Assembly (NCBI GenBank): GCA_030692055.1
Contig: JAUYCY010000186.1
Coordinates: 1-24,016 of the forward strand
DNA length: 24,016 nt
DNA from: Candidatus Omnitrophota bacterium
Lineage (GTDB): Bacteria > Omnitrophota > Koll11 > Duberdicusellales > 4484-171
Direction: 5' to 3'
Part shown: positions 6,605-16,109 of the stretch, one piece after another
Layout of the letters: every line of letters starts with the position of its first letter
Numbering within the stretch: position 1 is the stretch's first letter
Position numbers and translations under genes: made by a program
Notes under the pieces: model-generated
Database searches by the model: none
What the model saw: the letters and a program-made list of their open reading frames with translations, nothing else
What the model was told of the DNA's origin: nothing

Positions 6605-7720
6605 CTATAACAACCCTCTGTATAAATCTAACGTCTTTTGCGCCATAACTTGACGCGTAAACTGCGACTCTACTCTTTTTTTTGCCTGCAGGCCCAGCTG
6701 CTCGCGGAGTTTATCGTCTTTGAGTAGTTTATTTATTGCCTCGGCTAGTTTTTCGGAAGACCTTGGGGGGACAATTATCCCAGTTACTCCGTCAAGATTG
6801 GCAAAGGGAACTCCTGTGGGCAAGGCTGTGCTAACCACGGGTTTTGCGCAAGCCTGCGCCTCTAATTGAACGATTCCAAATGCCTCCTGCCCGGTAATAG
6901 AGGGTAATACAAAAACATCGCTGGCATGATAATAAAATGGTAGTTCCTTATCGCTTACCACTCCTAAAAAAAATACTTTTTCTTTATTGACGCCTAATTC
7001 ATTAACAATAATTTTTAATCCGGTCTCTTCTGGCCCATTTCCCACTATTAGGAGCACAGCGTCTATTTTCTTCATGGCATCTATTAAATAGTTAAGTCCT
7101 TTATACTTTACTAAACGTCCCACGAATAAGACAATAGGTTTCTTAAACCTTCTGCGAATTTCCTCACTTTTGTTTTTTCCTTCCTGAGTTAATCGAAATT
7201 TTTCTGTTTCTATTCCATAAGGTATAGTTATACATTTATTCTTAAATTTGCTTAAAAAAGGTGATTGTTCAACTATGGTCGGCGAAGAGACGACAATTCG
7301 ATTTGCCCTTTTAAGAAACTCGATCAAAAAGGGCCTGTAAAAAAATAAGGGCTTGCTATATCCTATAATATCGGCGTGATAGGTTACTACCAATGGCTTT
7401 CCCCTAGGGCATAGCATAAGGCAATAAAGCTCTGCTATCGGCGAAGGAAAGTGGAAATGAATAATATCGCTTTTCAGGCGACACCACCATAAAGGAACGC
7501 TTATCCCCAGATAAACAGATGAAAAAATCCTGCATAGACTAGCGGCTCTGACTATTCGATAATTGTCTTTATATGTAATTTCAGTCTTGGGTTTTGCGTT
7601 CGACGCAAGAACCGTAAGTTCTACATCTTTTTTTATTGTCTCACAAAGGTCATATACTGCCCTCTCCACCCCTCCTAAATAAGGGTGGTAAAGCTTATTA
7701 AACATTAAAACTTTTATCAT
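6605..7720 (-). CDS. GT4 family glycosyltransferase
   Basis: A cytoplasmic, probably membrane-associated retaining glycosyltransferase of the GT-B fold that adds a sugar from a nucleotide donor to a growing glycan. The 371-residue protein has the N-terminal GT4 signature YHPYLGGVERAVYDL (about 11-25), a PYGIETEKF hinge, the VGRLVKYKGLNYLIDAM start of the donor domain (about 199-216), GNGPEE, and the EX7E motif with Glu279 and Glu287. I chose the ATG at 7720 because GGTGA at 7726-7730 is well spaced. A GTG at 7729 would add three residues and overlap the preceding stop. It is the last gene of the long cluster and directly follows a radical SAM gene. Donor and acceptor sugars are unknown. Confidence 0.9.
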   Translation of the reverse strand: MIKVLMFNKLYHPYLGGVERAVYDLCETIKKDVELTVLASNAKPKTEITYKDNYRIVRAASLCRIFSSVYLGISVPLWWCRLKSDIIHFHFPSPIAELYCLMLCPRGKPLVVTYHADIIGYSKPLFFYRPFLIEFLKRANRIVVSSPTIVEQSPFLSKFKNKCITIPYGIETEKFRLTQEGKNKSEEIRRRFKKPIVLFVGRLVKYKGLNYLIDAMKKIDAVLLIVGNGPEETGLKIIVNELGVNKEKVFFLGVVSDKELPFYYHASDVFVLPSITGQEAFGIVQLEAQACAKPVVSTALPTGVPFANLDGVTGIIVPPRSSEKLAEAINKLLKDDKLREQLGLQAKKRVESQFTRQVMAQKTLDLYRGLL

Positions 7721-7725
7721 ACGGG

Positions 7726-9165
7726 TCACCCAATTACAAAAGCATCACTACGCACTTTTTCAAAGAGCCTGCGCATAAATTTTTGATGCCTTATAAAATA
7801 ATAGATAATTTTCGGAGATAAAAATATTGCCGCGAATCTGCCTGCCCAGCCAAATTTTCCTAATTTTCGTTTGATGGTTTTCTTTAAAATCAGATTTTCC
7901 ACTTTTCTTAACCGCCTAAACATTTTAACCCTTTCTTTGCGCGATAATTCTTCGGTTTCAAATAGCGGTTTATCGCTGAATGCTGAAGCATCGTTAAGAT
8001 AATCTTGAGGATCTCTTAAGAAAAGTTTTTTTTCGTTTAGCCATGCAAATAATTCTGTACCTGGATACGGTATGATATTATAAAAACGAGCTTCAAAAAC
8101 AGGATATTTTTCAGCAAGCCTAACAGAATCTTCTATGTCGGCTGAAGTTTCCCCCGGCGAGCCAGCCAAAAAGAATAAAGTCACATCGTAATTTAAATCA
8201 CAGGCGTCTTTTATAGTTTGCTCAATCTGCTCAATGCTTTCGCCTTTTCTTAAATTTTTAAGTATACGGTTATTCCCGGCTTCTACTCCTAAGCCTATAT
8301 AGTTAAAACCTACTTCCTTCATACGCTTTAATAATGGCTTATCAACCTTATCCGCCCTTATACCGTTACCGCAATGAAGGTCTAAATTCTTTAAACCCCT
8401 GCTTTGAACTTCATCACAAATTTCATATACTCTTTCCTTAAAGAAAGTAAAGTTATCATCTGTGAAATTAAACCTGCGGTAGCTTTTATTATACCAGTAT
8501 TCTATTTCATCTACAACGCTTTTGGCGTTTCTGGCTCGCCAATTTCTACCGATAGCTAACTTAACAGGGCAATAGATACAGCTATAAGGGCAGCCCCTCG
8601 AAGAAATAAGCGTTATCTCTTTAAGAAAATATTTGCTCAGTTCAAGTTTCTGATATTTTGGAAATGGAATAGAATCAAGTTCAGTTATAAATTCTCTATC
8701 GCCGTTATATAATAGCTTTTTATCTTGGTAGTACATTAAGCCCTTGATTTCACTGAAATCTTTCCCCTGGCACAGCTCAATAAGAGTGCTCTCCCCTTCC
8801 AAAACAACCCCAAAATCTATCTCGCTACATTCACCAAGCGCCTCTACCCTTAAGGTCGAAATATGTGGCCCGCCAACAACTATATGGATACCGGGATATT
8901 TCCGCTTTATTATCCTAATCAAATTATAGGTATCCTTATATTTATACGTCCATACAGTTACGCCAATAAGTTCTGGTTTAAATCTTTCGATCTTATCCCA
9001 TAAATGCCTTAATTTATAACCCAACGCCAGATCTATCATTTCGGCCTGCACTCCGCTGATTTCCAAAGACTGCCCAAGATAGCCTAAACTTACAGGCGGA
9101 CGTACAGGCCCGAGATAACTTCCGGCTATGCGCGGATTAATTAGAAGTACTTTACTGTATCGCAT
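7726..9165 (-). CDS. B12-binding radical SAM protein (first of two)
   Basis: A 479-residue enzyme of the cobalamin-binding radical SAM class (BchE/BMM-like). The N-terminal half (about 1-130) is a Rossmann B12-binding domain with RPPVSLGYLGQSL and VVGGPHIS at 96-103, without the DxHxxG base-on motif, as usual in this class. The radical SAM core begins with GCPYSCIYC, Cys192, Cys196 and Cys199 being the expected cluster ligands, followed by FTDDNFTF, GVEAG (SAM-binding) and FFLAGSPGET. The C-terminal end is basic and hydrophobic. Members of the class methylate unactivated carbons or rearrange rings. The location among glycosyltransferases suggests a sugar or lipid-carrier substrate, which is inference. 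The downstream GT4 follows almost at once. Confidence 0.92.
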   Translation of the reverse strand: MRYSKVLLINPRIAGSYLGPVRPPVSLGYLGQSLEISGVQAEMIDLALGYKLRHLWDKIERFKPELIGVTVWTYKYKDTYNLIRIIKRKYPGIHIVVGGPHISTLRVEALGECSEIDFGVVLEGESTLIELCQGKDFSEIKGLMYYQDKKLLYNGDREFITELDSIPFPKYQKLELSKYFLKEITLISSRGCPYSCIYCPVKLAIGRNWRARNAKSVVDEIEYWYNKSYRRFNFTDDNFTFFKERVYEICDEVQSRGLKNLDLHCGNGIRADKVDKPLLKRMKEVGFNYIGLGVEAGNNRILKNLRKGESIEQIEQTIKDACDLNYDVTLFFLAGSPGETSADIEDSVRLAEKYPVFEARFYNIIPYPGTELFAWLNEKKLFLRDPQDYLNDASAFSDKPLFETEELSRKERVKMFRRLRKVENLILKKTIKRKLGKFGWAGRFAAIFLSPKIIYYFIRHQKFMRRLFEKVRSDAFVIG

Positions 9166-9201
9166 TATGTATACAAAACACCTGATAGCGAGAGCGGATT
9201 A

Positions 9202-10359
9202 TTATTTGCCTTTCTGTTCTCTGCCCTTTAGCAGATTCTGGTATAACATAAAATGTTCATTCGCAATATTTTCGTAAGAAAAAGACCCTGAAAAATCTTT
9301 TGCCTTAGCGCCCAACTTCATTCTTAATTCCTCCGACACTATTAATTCTTTTATAGCATCTACCAATTTGCTGGTATCTCGTGGCGGCACCGCTAATATA
9401 TTACCATGATCTTTAAGGCCATCCGGCAATCTTTTATTCACAGTAGTTACAACTGGCAGTCCATGGTTTAGCGCTACTAGGAAGCTAGCTCTACGATAAG
9501 AAACACCATCGGGATATAATTGTACACTAATGTCCGACGCCAGCAGATATTTTGAAACCTCTTCTTGTGTACGATATCCTGTCCAGATAACTAATTTTTC
9601 GAGGTTAAACTCACAAACCATATTTTTCAGCCGGCGATGATACTTATTTACTTGAGGGCAAAAGTCACTTATAAAAATTAACTTAACCTTTTGGCCTTCT
9701 TTACGTAAAAGCTTTAGTGAATAAATTAATAATTCAAGCTTTTTTTTTGGTAAGATATAGCCAAAATGTGAAAGCAGTATTTCATCCGCTTCTACCCCTA
9801 ATTCTTCCCTTATTTTCTCTCTTTCTTCGCTACTCACTTTAACCAGCTTTATGTTCGACCCTATTGGTATAACTTCCAATTTAGACCGTAAAAACGGTAA
9901 TTTTTTAACTAAATAATCTTTTTCTTCCTTAACCGTAAGAACGACCTTATCCGCAAAAATAAGAAAAGGAATAGCCCTCAATTTATTAAAAACGTGCGCC
10001 GTCGCTATATCGTGTATGGTTACGATTAAAAAAGTCTTGGGCAGCATCATTTTAAAAAATATGGGAAAAATATTAATCATAGCTTTATTTTTGTAGCTTT
10101 GCGTAGGATATTGAATGTGGACTATATCGTTGATATTTTTCTTAAAAAAATTTAGAAGTAGCGGAAGGTCTGAGAAGCTCCAATCCTTTATCAGGGCAGT
10201 TACAGTAATACCTTCTGCGGGTCGTATCTCTGAACTCTGCGAAGTAATAACATTTAATTTTATATCACTCTTTTTTAGCTCGGAACAAAGCCAATAAGTA
10301 TAATCCCCGACTCCGCATCTTAAATCCGGAAATGTGCCGCTTATGATGCTTACGTTCAT
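9202..10359 (-). CDS. GT4-like glycosyltransferase, DGV-RR variant
   Basis: A 385-residue GT-B glycosyltransferase. The N-terminal domain opens with IISGTFPDLRCGVGDYTYWL, the hinge has VIPIGSNI, and the donor domain contains GYRTQEEVSKYLLASDI. At the place where most GT4 enzymes carry EX7E it has PDGVSYRR (283-290) followed by AALNHG-like sequence, so neither catalytic Glu of the usual motif is present. The closest relative in the window is the C-terminal half of the fusion protein at 13992-16097, which shares the opening GxGDYT motif and the DGVxxRR motif. The two are paralogues. The ATG at 10359 has only a weak GAAG ribosome site. It lies between a GT9 and a radical SAM gene in the cluster. 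Confidence 0.88.
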   Translation of the reverse strand: MNVSIISGTFPDLRCGVGDYTYWLCSELKKSDIKLNVITSQSSEIRPAEGITVTALIKDWSFSDLPLLLNFFKKNINDIVHIQYPTQSYKNKAMINIFPIFFKMMLPKTFLIVTIHDIATAHVFNKLRAIPFLIFADKVVLTVKEEKDYLVKKLPFLRSKLEVIPIGSNIKLVKVSSEEREKIREELGVEADEILLSHFGYILPKKKLELLIYSLKLLRKEGQKVKLIFISDFCPQVNKYHRRLKNMVCEFNLEKLVIWTGYRTQEEVSKYLLASDISVQLYPDGVSYRRASFLVALNHGLPVVTTVNKRLPDGLKDHGNILAVPPRDTSKLVDAIKELIVSEELRMKLGAKAKDFSGSFSYENIANEHFMLYQNLLKGREQKGK

Positions 10360-10381
10360 AATTTGAAACTTCTTTTTTTAA

Positions 10382-11563
10382 TTATCTACCTCTAAGCCTC
10401 GTAATCTGTTTTTCGACAGCCTCAAAAACCTCTTGGACTTCTATAGCCTTAAGGCATTTAAGCTCTCGGCAGTGCTTTAATCCACAAGGGCTGCAATCAA
10501 CCGTCTTATGTATAATAGTAACCTCATCTGCCAACGGCCTCCAATGACTAGGCTTATTTTGGCCGCCCCAAATAACAATAATGGGCGTATTCTGGGTAGC
10601 GGCAATATGCATCACTCCGGAGTCCGCGCCCACAAATAAATTGCATCTTTTTAAAAGCGCCGCTAATTGTTTAAGGGTAGTTTTACCGATAAGGTCAATT
10701 AACCGCAAAGGTTGCCCTAACTCTAAAGATTTCGCTAAATCTGACTCCCCCTTTGAGCCGATTAGTATGATTTTTACGTCGTATTGCCTAAGTATTCTCT
10801 CGATGAGCTGCGAAAACCGCTCAATCGGCCAACGCTTAGTAGGTAAACCTGCACCCAGGTGCATAGCAATTAAAAAATCGCCGCCTGTTACTCCTTTTTC
10901 TTTTAACAACCTGTCTATATATAAAGAATCTTCGTCGGAAAAAAATATTTTAAAACTCAGATCTCTCTCATCGCTCTGCACTCCTTCTTTAATTGAAGCA
11001 ATAAGATTAAGGTTATGCTCGGCCTGGTGCTTATCTTGCCTACGGCTGATATCAAAAGGCATAACCTCGGTTAACAAAAACGCCCCTCCGGCAAAGCCGT
11101 AACTTACTCTTTTCTTTATCTTTCCCAGCCACATCAGCAATATCGCCCTAAAATCTCCCCTGGTATCAATGCCTAAATCGAAATTACCTGCGCGCAAAAA
11201 CTTAATCAAGGAAATAGCTTCGGCGAGAAAGGGTGATTTTTGCGCGCGGTCAAACCCCCATGCGCGGTGGGTAATTACCTCGTTAATATCGGGGTTACCG
11301 GTTAAAACCTCTTCCGCCCAAGGGCCGACAACGGCCGTAATTGAACTTTTAGGAAATTTTTTTCGCAGCAGCCGGAGAGCAGGAATAATTGCAACCGCAT
11401 CGCCTATGTGAGCGAGTTCTAAAACTACGATTTTTTTAATCTCTAAGCTCTTCTGCGGCCGCCTAAAAAAACGGCATATTTTAAAAATTACTGATCCTAA
11501 AAAATCAACTATGGTAAATAAAAAAACATAGCGTTTCTTGACATAAACATATTTTCTGGCCAT
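10382..11563 (-). CDS. GT9 heptosyltransferase-like glycosyltransferase
   Basis: A 393-residue member of glycosyltransferase family 9, the ADP-heptose:LPS heptosyltransferase family that builds the lipopolysaccharide inner core in Gram-negative bacteria. A basic extension of about 40 residues with a hydrophobic patch precedes the domain. Typical motifs follow: ELAHIGDAVAIIPALRLL with HIGDAV at 52-57, HLGAGLPTKRWP near 235-246, and the ADP-sugar-binding VGADSGVMHIAA (DSGVMHIAA at 314-322). A Cys-rich tail (Cys357, Cys360, Cys365, Cys370, pattern CSPCGLKHCRELKC) is common in family relatives. The start ATG directly follows the stop of the ligase gene, implying coupled translation. Its presence is the best evidence in the window for an LPS-like glycan. 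Confidence 0.92.
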   Translation of the reverse strand: MARKYVYVKKRYVFLFTIVDFLGSVIFKICRFFRRPQKSLEIKKIVVLELAHIGDAVAIIPALRLLRKKFPKSSITAVVGPWAEEVLTGNPDINEVITHRAWGFDRAQKSPFLAEAISLIKFLRAGNFDLGIDTRGDFRAILLMWLGKIKKRVSYGFAGGAFLLTEVMPFDISRRQDKHQAEHNLNLIASIKEGVQSDERDLSFKIFFSDEDSLYIDRLLKEKGVTGGDFLIAMHLGAGLPTKRWPIERFSQLIERILRQYDVKIILIGSKGESDLAKSLELGQPLRLIDLIGKTTLKQLAALLKRCNLFVGADSGVMHIAATQNTPIIVIWGGQNKPSHWRPLADEVTIIHKTVDCSPCGLKHCRELKCLKAIEVQEVFEAVEKQITRLRGR

Positions 11564-12922
11564 TTATGCGGTTTTTTTATCCTCTTTTGCCAACCTTATC
11601 GCAGCCATTGCTATACCAAAAATCACCCAGACATATATCCTGTAAAAATTAAAGGCTACATAATACTCGCCCAAAAGTGCCACAAACCCCACGATAAAAC
11701 CCACTGCTACAGTTTTTAAAAAAACATCGTCTGTCGCCCGAATGGCTTTAGAGAATTGTTTAAAGAAAGCTAAGAAAAACCACAAGAAAGGAATAAATCC
11801 TAATATACCTAAATCAACAAGAATCTCGAAGTAAAGACAGTTATATGATGGCCTTACGAAGATTTCTTTTAAAATCACAGGCCTATAGGTTTGTTGAGCA
11901 TGCCAAGCCCAATTGCCTGGCCCGAACCCCACGAAAGGGTGGTCACTAAACATCTTAAGACCCATTGCGCGGCCAGCTGAACGCGTTTCCGGAGTAATAA
12001 CCTTTTCGAAATAATTCATTACCGTAACGCGCACAAAGTCAATGTTAAATAATGCACCAATGAAGAAAACAATATATAAAGAAAGAATAATCATGACCAT
12101 ATAACGCATTCCTTTGCCGACGGTAAGCAAACGGTAACGTCTTATAAGGAAAGGGATGATAAAAAGCATAAGCGTCATTCCTGCCAATCCCGTAGTAGAA
12201 AATGAAAAGTAACCGGCTAAAAGGAGTATGAAGCAAGCCAAAATGGTAAAAAAGGTACCCAAGCGGTATATTCTGACAATAAATATAAGCAGCGCTACAG
12301 GTAAAATTGAGCTTATATAATGAGAAAAATAAGCTGGTTCGCTAAAAGTGGCTTTAATGCCGATAAAGCCTATCCTACCAATTAACGCCCATGTCATAAA
12401 TTTCACGCCAACCAGATTTAGAATCATAGAAAGCAACGAAAGTGTACTTATTAGCATAACAATACCCAGAAAAACACCAATACAGTTTTTTAAATCGCGC
12501 TTATCCTTTATGGCGTAGCATACGGCTAAGGCAACAAGTATAGAATATACACACCAAATGACTACCTTGATACTGCGAAAACCCGGCGAGTTAAAATCTT
12601 CGATGCTTCCGCTTGCAATTAAAGAAGGGAGGTTTATGAGCAAAAGTAAAATATTTACAAACACAAAAATTAAAAGCGGAGTTAATATAGGTTGAATAAA
12701 CATTTTCTTTTGCGGTTTCACCATAAAATTCCATAAAAAAATAATTATGCAAACAAGCCCCATCCACTCTGCCAATTTAATATTTAATCCGAGGGTTTTG
12801 GTGACCATAAAACGCTCTAAAGGCAGAAGCACTATCAAAAGGAAAACACCATACAATAGCCTGCGAATAGTTAACAATAAAACTATAAGAACTAAAATAA
12901 AATATAACCCATCATACAGCAT
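11564..12922 (-). CDS. O-antigen ligase/polymerase-like membrane protein (Wzy_C family)
   Basis: A 452-residue polytopic membrane protein with about eleven or twelve hydrophobic segments. The diagnostic feature of the WaaL/Wzy family is the large periplasmic loop with ETRSAGRAMGLKMFSDHPFV, HPFVGFGPGNW at 328-338, followed by YEILVDLGILGF-type helices. Such enzymes either join a lipid-linked polysaccharide to lipid A core (WaaL) or polymerise repeat units (Wzy); sequence alone does not decide. The ATG shares one base with the TAA of the methyltransferase upstream (TAATG), and its own stop abuts the GT9 ATG. This tight packing marks the centre of the operon. Confidence 0.88.
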   Translation of the reverse strand: MLYDGLYFILVLIVLLLTIRRLLYGVFLLIVLLPLERFMVTKTLGLNIKLAEWMGLVCIIIFLWNFMVKPQKKMFIQPILTPLLIFVFVNILLLLINLPSLIASGSIEDFNSPGFRSIKVVIWCVYSILVALAVCYAIKDKRDLKNCIGVFLGIVMLISTLSLLSMILNLVGVKFMTWALIGRIGFIGIKATFSEPAYFSHYISSILPVALLIFIVRIYRLGTFFTILACFILLLAGYFSFSTTGLAGMTLMLFIIPFLIRRYRLLTVGKGMRYMVMIILSLYIVFFIGALFNIDFVRVTVMNYFEKVITPETRSAGRAMGLKMFSDHPFVGFGPGNWAWHAQQTYRPVILKEIFVRPSYNCLYFEILVDLGILGFIPFLWFFLAFFKQFSKAIRATDDVFLKTVAVGFIVGFVALLGEYYVAFNFYRIYVWVIFGIAMAAIRLAKEDKKTA

Positions 12923-13992
12923 TAGCCCTTGTTCCTCCCTAAATTATCAATGTTTATCTTTTTAGCGATTAGCACCAGAGGCAAACCAAAAAATATCATT
13001 GCTGGCCAAAAACCAACTATTTTTGCTGTTTTGCGCAAAATATTATTTGTCCAAATAAAAGATATAAAATAAGCAAGGCGATGCTTGATGCTCTTATTTC
13101 GAAAATCTATCTTTATTTTATTAATGTCCGAAAGGTTCTTGTCGATAGATTGCGGATATAACACCCGGGCGATGAACCCTTCTGCCCTTAGATATCTTAA
13201 ATATTGAGGTAACGCATAGGTATTTTCAGTCCAGCCAAAACGCTTCACAAATTCTGGTAAATTCACACGTCTGTTATCCCTTCTAATTGAAAATATACCG
13301 CAAACTGCTTCGTTAATCAACGCCAATCTACCATTATTCCTAAGTACTCTGTTAATTTCGCAAAGAACACACCTCAAGCTTGTGGCATGATGTATCGAAG
13401 AATTGGTCATTATAATATCAAAACTATTATCAACAAAAGGCAATCTTTTCATATCCGAAACGACTCTATCGTAAAAGATAGCATCGTGCCTAAAATAAAC
13501 ATCTGCGGATTCCAAACCTTTAAATTTAGCGGTTGAAATATCCAAGGCGACGCATTTACACCCCTTGCGGGCAAATTTTCTTGAACTCCAGGTATTGCCG
13601 CTGCCTAAATCAAGAACTAATTCATTGCCTATTACCTCCAACTCTTCCAAAGCGTTATAGAAATTGATTGAATATGCGTAGCTTGAATCAATGGGGTTTT
13701 TACTCTGGGCGCTTTCTGGTAGTGACAAAAGCATTTCGTCGGTATATTTTGAAACCCCTTCTTGGGCTGCCTTAATATCGCCCTCAATCTCAGCAAGAAC
13801 TTGCCTATCTGGTTTATAAAGAAGGTCTAAAATCCCATTTTTTATGCCAAATTCTGCATGGCAGATGTTACAAGTAACCTTGCCTTTTCGTATTTCTAAC
13901 GAGTCAACTTCTTCTACCATTAAATTAAAACAGCTTCTTTTGTCGTTATCACACGCAGGACATTTTACAATATCCAATAATTCTTTTCTCAT
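12922..13992 (-). CDS. Zinc-ribbon class I SAM methyltransferase
   Basis: A 356-residue protein with two parts. Residues 1-60 form a Trm112-like zinc ribbon with CPAC (Cys11, Cys14) and CNIC (Cys41, Cys44). From about residue 105 there is a class I methyltransferase with motif I LVLDLGSGN (about 125-133), the acidic loop ALDIS, and RLPFVDNSFDIIMTNSSIHH, typical of the UbiE/Methyltransf_11 group. The C-terminal 100 residues carry basic and hydrophobic stretches that may touch the membrane. I chose the ATG at 13992, which overlaps the previous stop (TGATG), rather than a TTG three bases upstream. The likely role is methylation of a sugar or glycan terminus, inferred only from context. Confidence 0.87.
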   Translation of the reverse strand: MRKELLDIVKCPACDNDKRSCFNLMVEEVDSLEIRKGKVTCNICHAEFGIKNGILDLLYKPDRQVLAEIEGDIKAAQEGVSKYTDEMLLSLPESAQSKNPIDSSYAYSINFYNALEELEVIGNELVLDLGSGNTWSSRKFARKGCKCVALDISTAKFKGLESADVYFRHDAIFYDRVVSDMKRLPFVDNSFDIIMTNSSIHHATSLRCVLCEINRVLRNNGRLALINEAVCGIFSIRRDNRRVNLPEFVKRFGWTENTYALPQYLRYLRAEGFIARVLYPQSIDKNLSDINKIKIDFRNKSIKHRLAYFISFIWTNNILRKTAKIVGFWPAMIFFGLPLVLIAKKINIDNLGRNKG

Positions 13993-16097
13993 CAAAATTT
14001 TCCCGTTATACTGCGATAAAGTTTTTCATGAGCTATAGCTATTGTATTCCATGAAAATCTTTCTGCCAATTCTGCTGCCCCTTTTTCTATTTTTTGCCTT
14101 AGCCTGTTATCTTTATATAATAACTCTATAGCCTCGGCTAACCTCCTAATATCACCAACAGGCACAAGAAATATATTCTCTTTATCGGCTAATTCTACAG
14201 GTATATCTCTACCGGATTGCGTGGAAATAACGGCTTTACGGTGGGAAAATGCCGCCATAAGCGTACCTCTACGCAGTGTCACTCCGTCAGTAAACGGCAG
14301 CACACAGATATCAGAGAACGATAAATACTTAGAAACCTCGCAAGATTCAGCATATCCCGTCACAAAAATTGACTTTTTTATTCCTAAATAATCAATTAAC
14401 CTTTTGATAGCGTTATGATACGAGTTTCTGTCGGAATCTAACCGGCAAATGAGTACTAAATGTACCTTAAAACCGTCGTCTATAACTTTTTTTATAGCTT
14501 TAAGCAAAAACTCTATGCCCTTGCTACGATGGATAAAGCCGAAAAACGCGATGATTTTAGCCTGGCTGTCAAACCCTAATTTTTCCAGGAAATGTTCCTT
14601 CTCGCCTACCTTATACCCGCAAACATCTATGTTGCTGCCTATAGGAATAATAGATATTTTTTTCCCGCCCCGTATTAGAATATTTTTCAGGCGCTCAAAA
14701 TCGTTTTTATCGGTAACTATTACTCTGTGGCTGCCTAAACTCAATATAAACTGCCGTATTTTGTTTATGGAATAAGAAATGGAAAATTCGTGCAAGGTGA
14801 CGATTACTTTTATATTCTTAAAAAATATTCTAATAAAAAACGGCAGAAAACACAAAGAAAATGTTTTTTTATATCGGGATGAAGGAAATTGCAGATGGAT
14901 TATGTCAAATCTTTCTTTTCTTATTAATTTTAGGACGGCGATAATTGCGAAAATATTCCACTTTTTGATTATGGGGTAAACCCGGGAAGAATTTGTTTCC
15001 TTCAGGTACCGGCGGATAGCTTCCTCGTCGCTGGTAATCAAACTTATTTCTAAATTTTCCTTATTTAAATTATCAATAAGTTTTGCGGTATAGTCCCCGA
15101 TTCCGTCATCAACCAGAGGGTATGCGCCGCTTATAATGCAAACATGTATCTTTTTCTTCTCGCAGCAAACGCAGATGCCGCTTGCAGCATCTAAGGGAAA
15201 AATCCTTCTAGTTAAGTATTCGTAAAAAACAATAAAAAGCTTGAAAGGATATTCTAATATTTTGGCAATTGTAATTGCTCTACAAAATTTGACTAATGTT
15301 CTCACTAAAAAAGATTTTTGTTTATATTCGTTATCGAAACGTTTTAGATATTCTCTGGGAAACCGCAGCGCCGTAAATGATTGCGTGATTTTTGCTACAC
15401 ATTTAAAGCCATGCTGTTTAAAACGCTTAAGTATTGCGCTTGGTTTCTCCAAACCAATATGGCCGTCCTGCTTAATAAAATATTTGTCATAAAGCTGTGG
15501 ATACTTTTTTGCAAATTGCTCAAGTTTATTATTTCCCTCTGTTTCAATATAATGGATGGTTCTGCCTCCCGGCTTTAAGACCCGGCATATTTCCGCAAAA
15601 AGCTTTTCTTTATGCTCTTGCGCAATATGCCCGATAAGGTCGTAACTTACTACCAAGTCAAAAATTTCATTTTCAAAGGGAAGTTTCAATACGTCTGCCT
15701 GGATAACGATATCGTAGATGTCTTTAGCTTTTTTAAGCGAGGCAAGCGATACATCTATACCCACCACAGTTGCTGCCTTTGCATAAAAGGCATTGCCTGC
15801 GCCGCAGCCTAAATCTAAAATCTTTTTTTTCGCCGCTATATGTTTCTTGATAAACTGCATCGGAGAAGAAAACAAAAACGCTAAGCGCGAAACTAAAGAA
15901 ACGTCATATGGGTGCGGCACAACCCACTTTGCTTCGTAGAAAGCATTACCTTCAATAAACGAAGGAACACCATCGATTACAGGAAAAATTTTATGGCATT
16001 TTTCACAAAAAATTTGCCCATCTTTTTTAGATAAAACTAACTTACAGTCAGGACAGCATAATTTTATGTAATCGCTATCGTTTCTTTTATCTTTCAT
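13992..16097 (-). CDS. Fusion protein: zinc-ribbon SAM methyltransferase + GT4 glycosyltransferase
   Basis: A single uninterrupted 701-codon frame that joins two enzymes. Residues 13-50 form a Trm112-like ribbon with CCPDC and CEKC pairs. Residues 85-250 are a class I methyltransferase with ILDLGCGAGN (93-102), VVGIDVS, and LKLPFENEIFDLVVSYDL. A linker with hydrophobic and basic residues spans about 260-312. Residues 317-701 are a GT4-like transferase opening with IHVCIISGAYPLVDDGIGDY, with IPIGSNI at the hinge and PFTDGVTLRR (601-610) replacing the usual EX7E. The C-terminal half is a paralogue of the transferase at 9202-10359. It probably adds and methylates a sugar in one polypeptide. The ATG has a weak AGGT site three bases away. 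Confidence 0.88.
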   Translation of the reverse strand: MKDKRNDSDYIKLCCPDCKLVLSKKDGQIFCEKCHKIFPVIDGVPSFIEGNAFYEAKWVVPHPYDVSLVSRLAFLFSSPMQFIKKHIAAKKKILDLGCGAGNAFYAKAATVVGIDVSLASLKKAKDIYDIVIQADVLKLPFENEIFDLVVSYDLIGHIAQEHKEKLFAEICRVLKPGGRTIHYIETEGNNKLEQFAKKYPQLYDKYFIKQDGHIGLEKPSAILKRFKQHGFKCVAKITQSFTALRFPREYLKRFDNEYKQKSFLVRTLVKFCRAITIAKILEYPFKLFIVFYEYLTRRIFPLDAASGICVCCEKKKIHVCIISGAYPLVDDGIGDYTAKLIDNLNKENLEISLITSDEEAIRRYLKETNSSRVYPIIKKWNIFAIIAVLKLIRKERFDIIHLQFPSSRYKKTFSLCFLPFFIRIFFKNIKVIVTLHEFSISYSINKIRQFILSLGSHRVIVTDKNDFERLKNILIRGGKKISIIPIGSNIDVCGYKVGEKEHFLEKLGFDSQAKIIAFFGFIHRSKGIEFLLKAIKKVIDDGFKVHLVLICRLDSDRNSYHNAIKRLIDYLGIKKSIFVTGYAESCEVSKYLSFSDICVLPFTDGVTLRRGTLMAAFSHRKAVISTQSGRDIPVELADKENIFLVPVGDIRRLAEAIELLYKDNRLRQKIEKGAAELAERFSWNTIAIAHEKLYRSITGKF

Positions 16098-16109
16098 ATG
16101 ACCTATATT

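Noticed and set aside
12045..12236. A 63-codon minus-strand frame inside the ligase gene
   Set aside because: It is an alternative frame of a strongly supported membrane protein and has no ribosome site.
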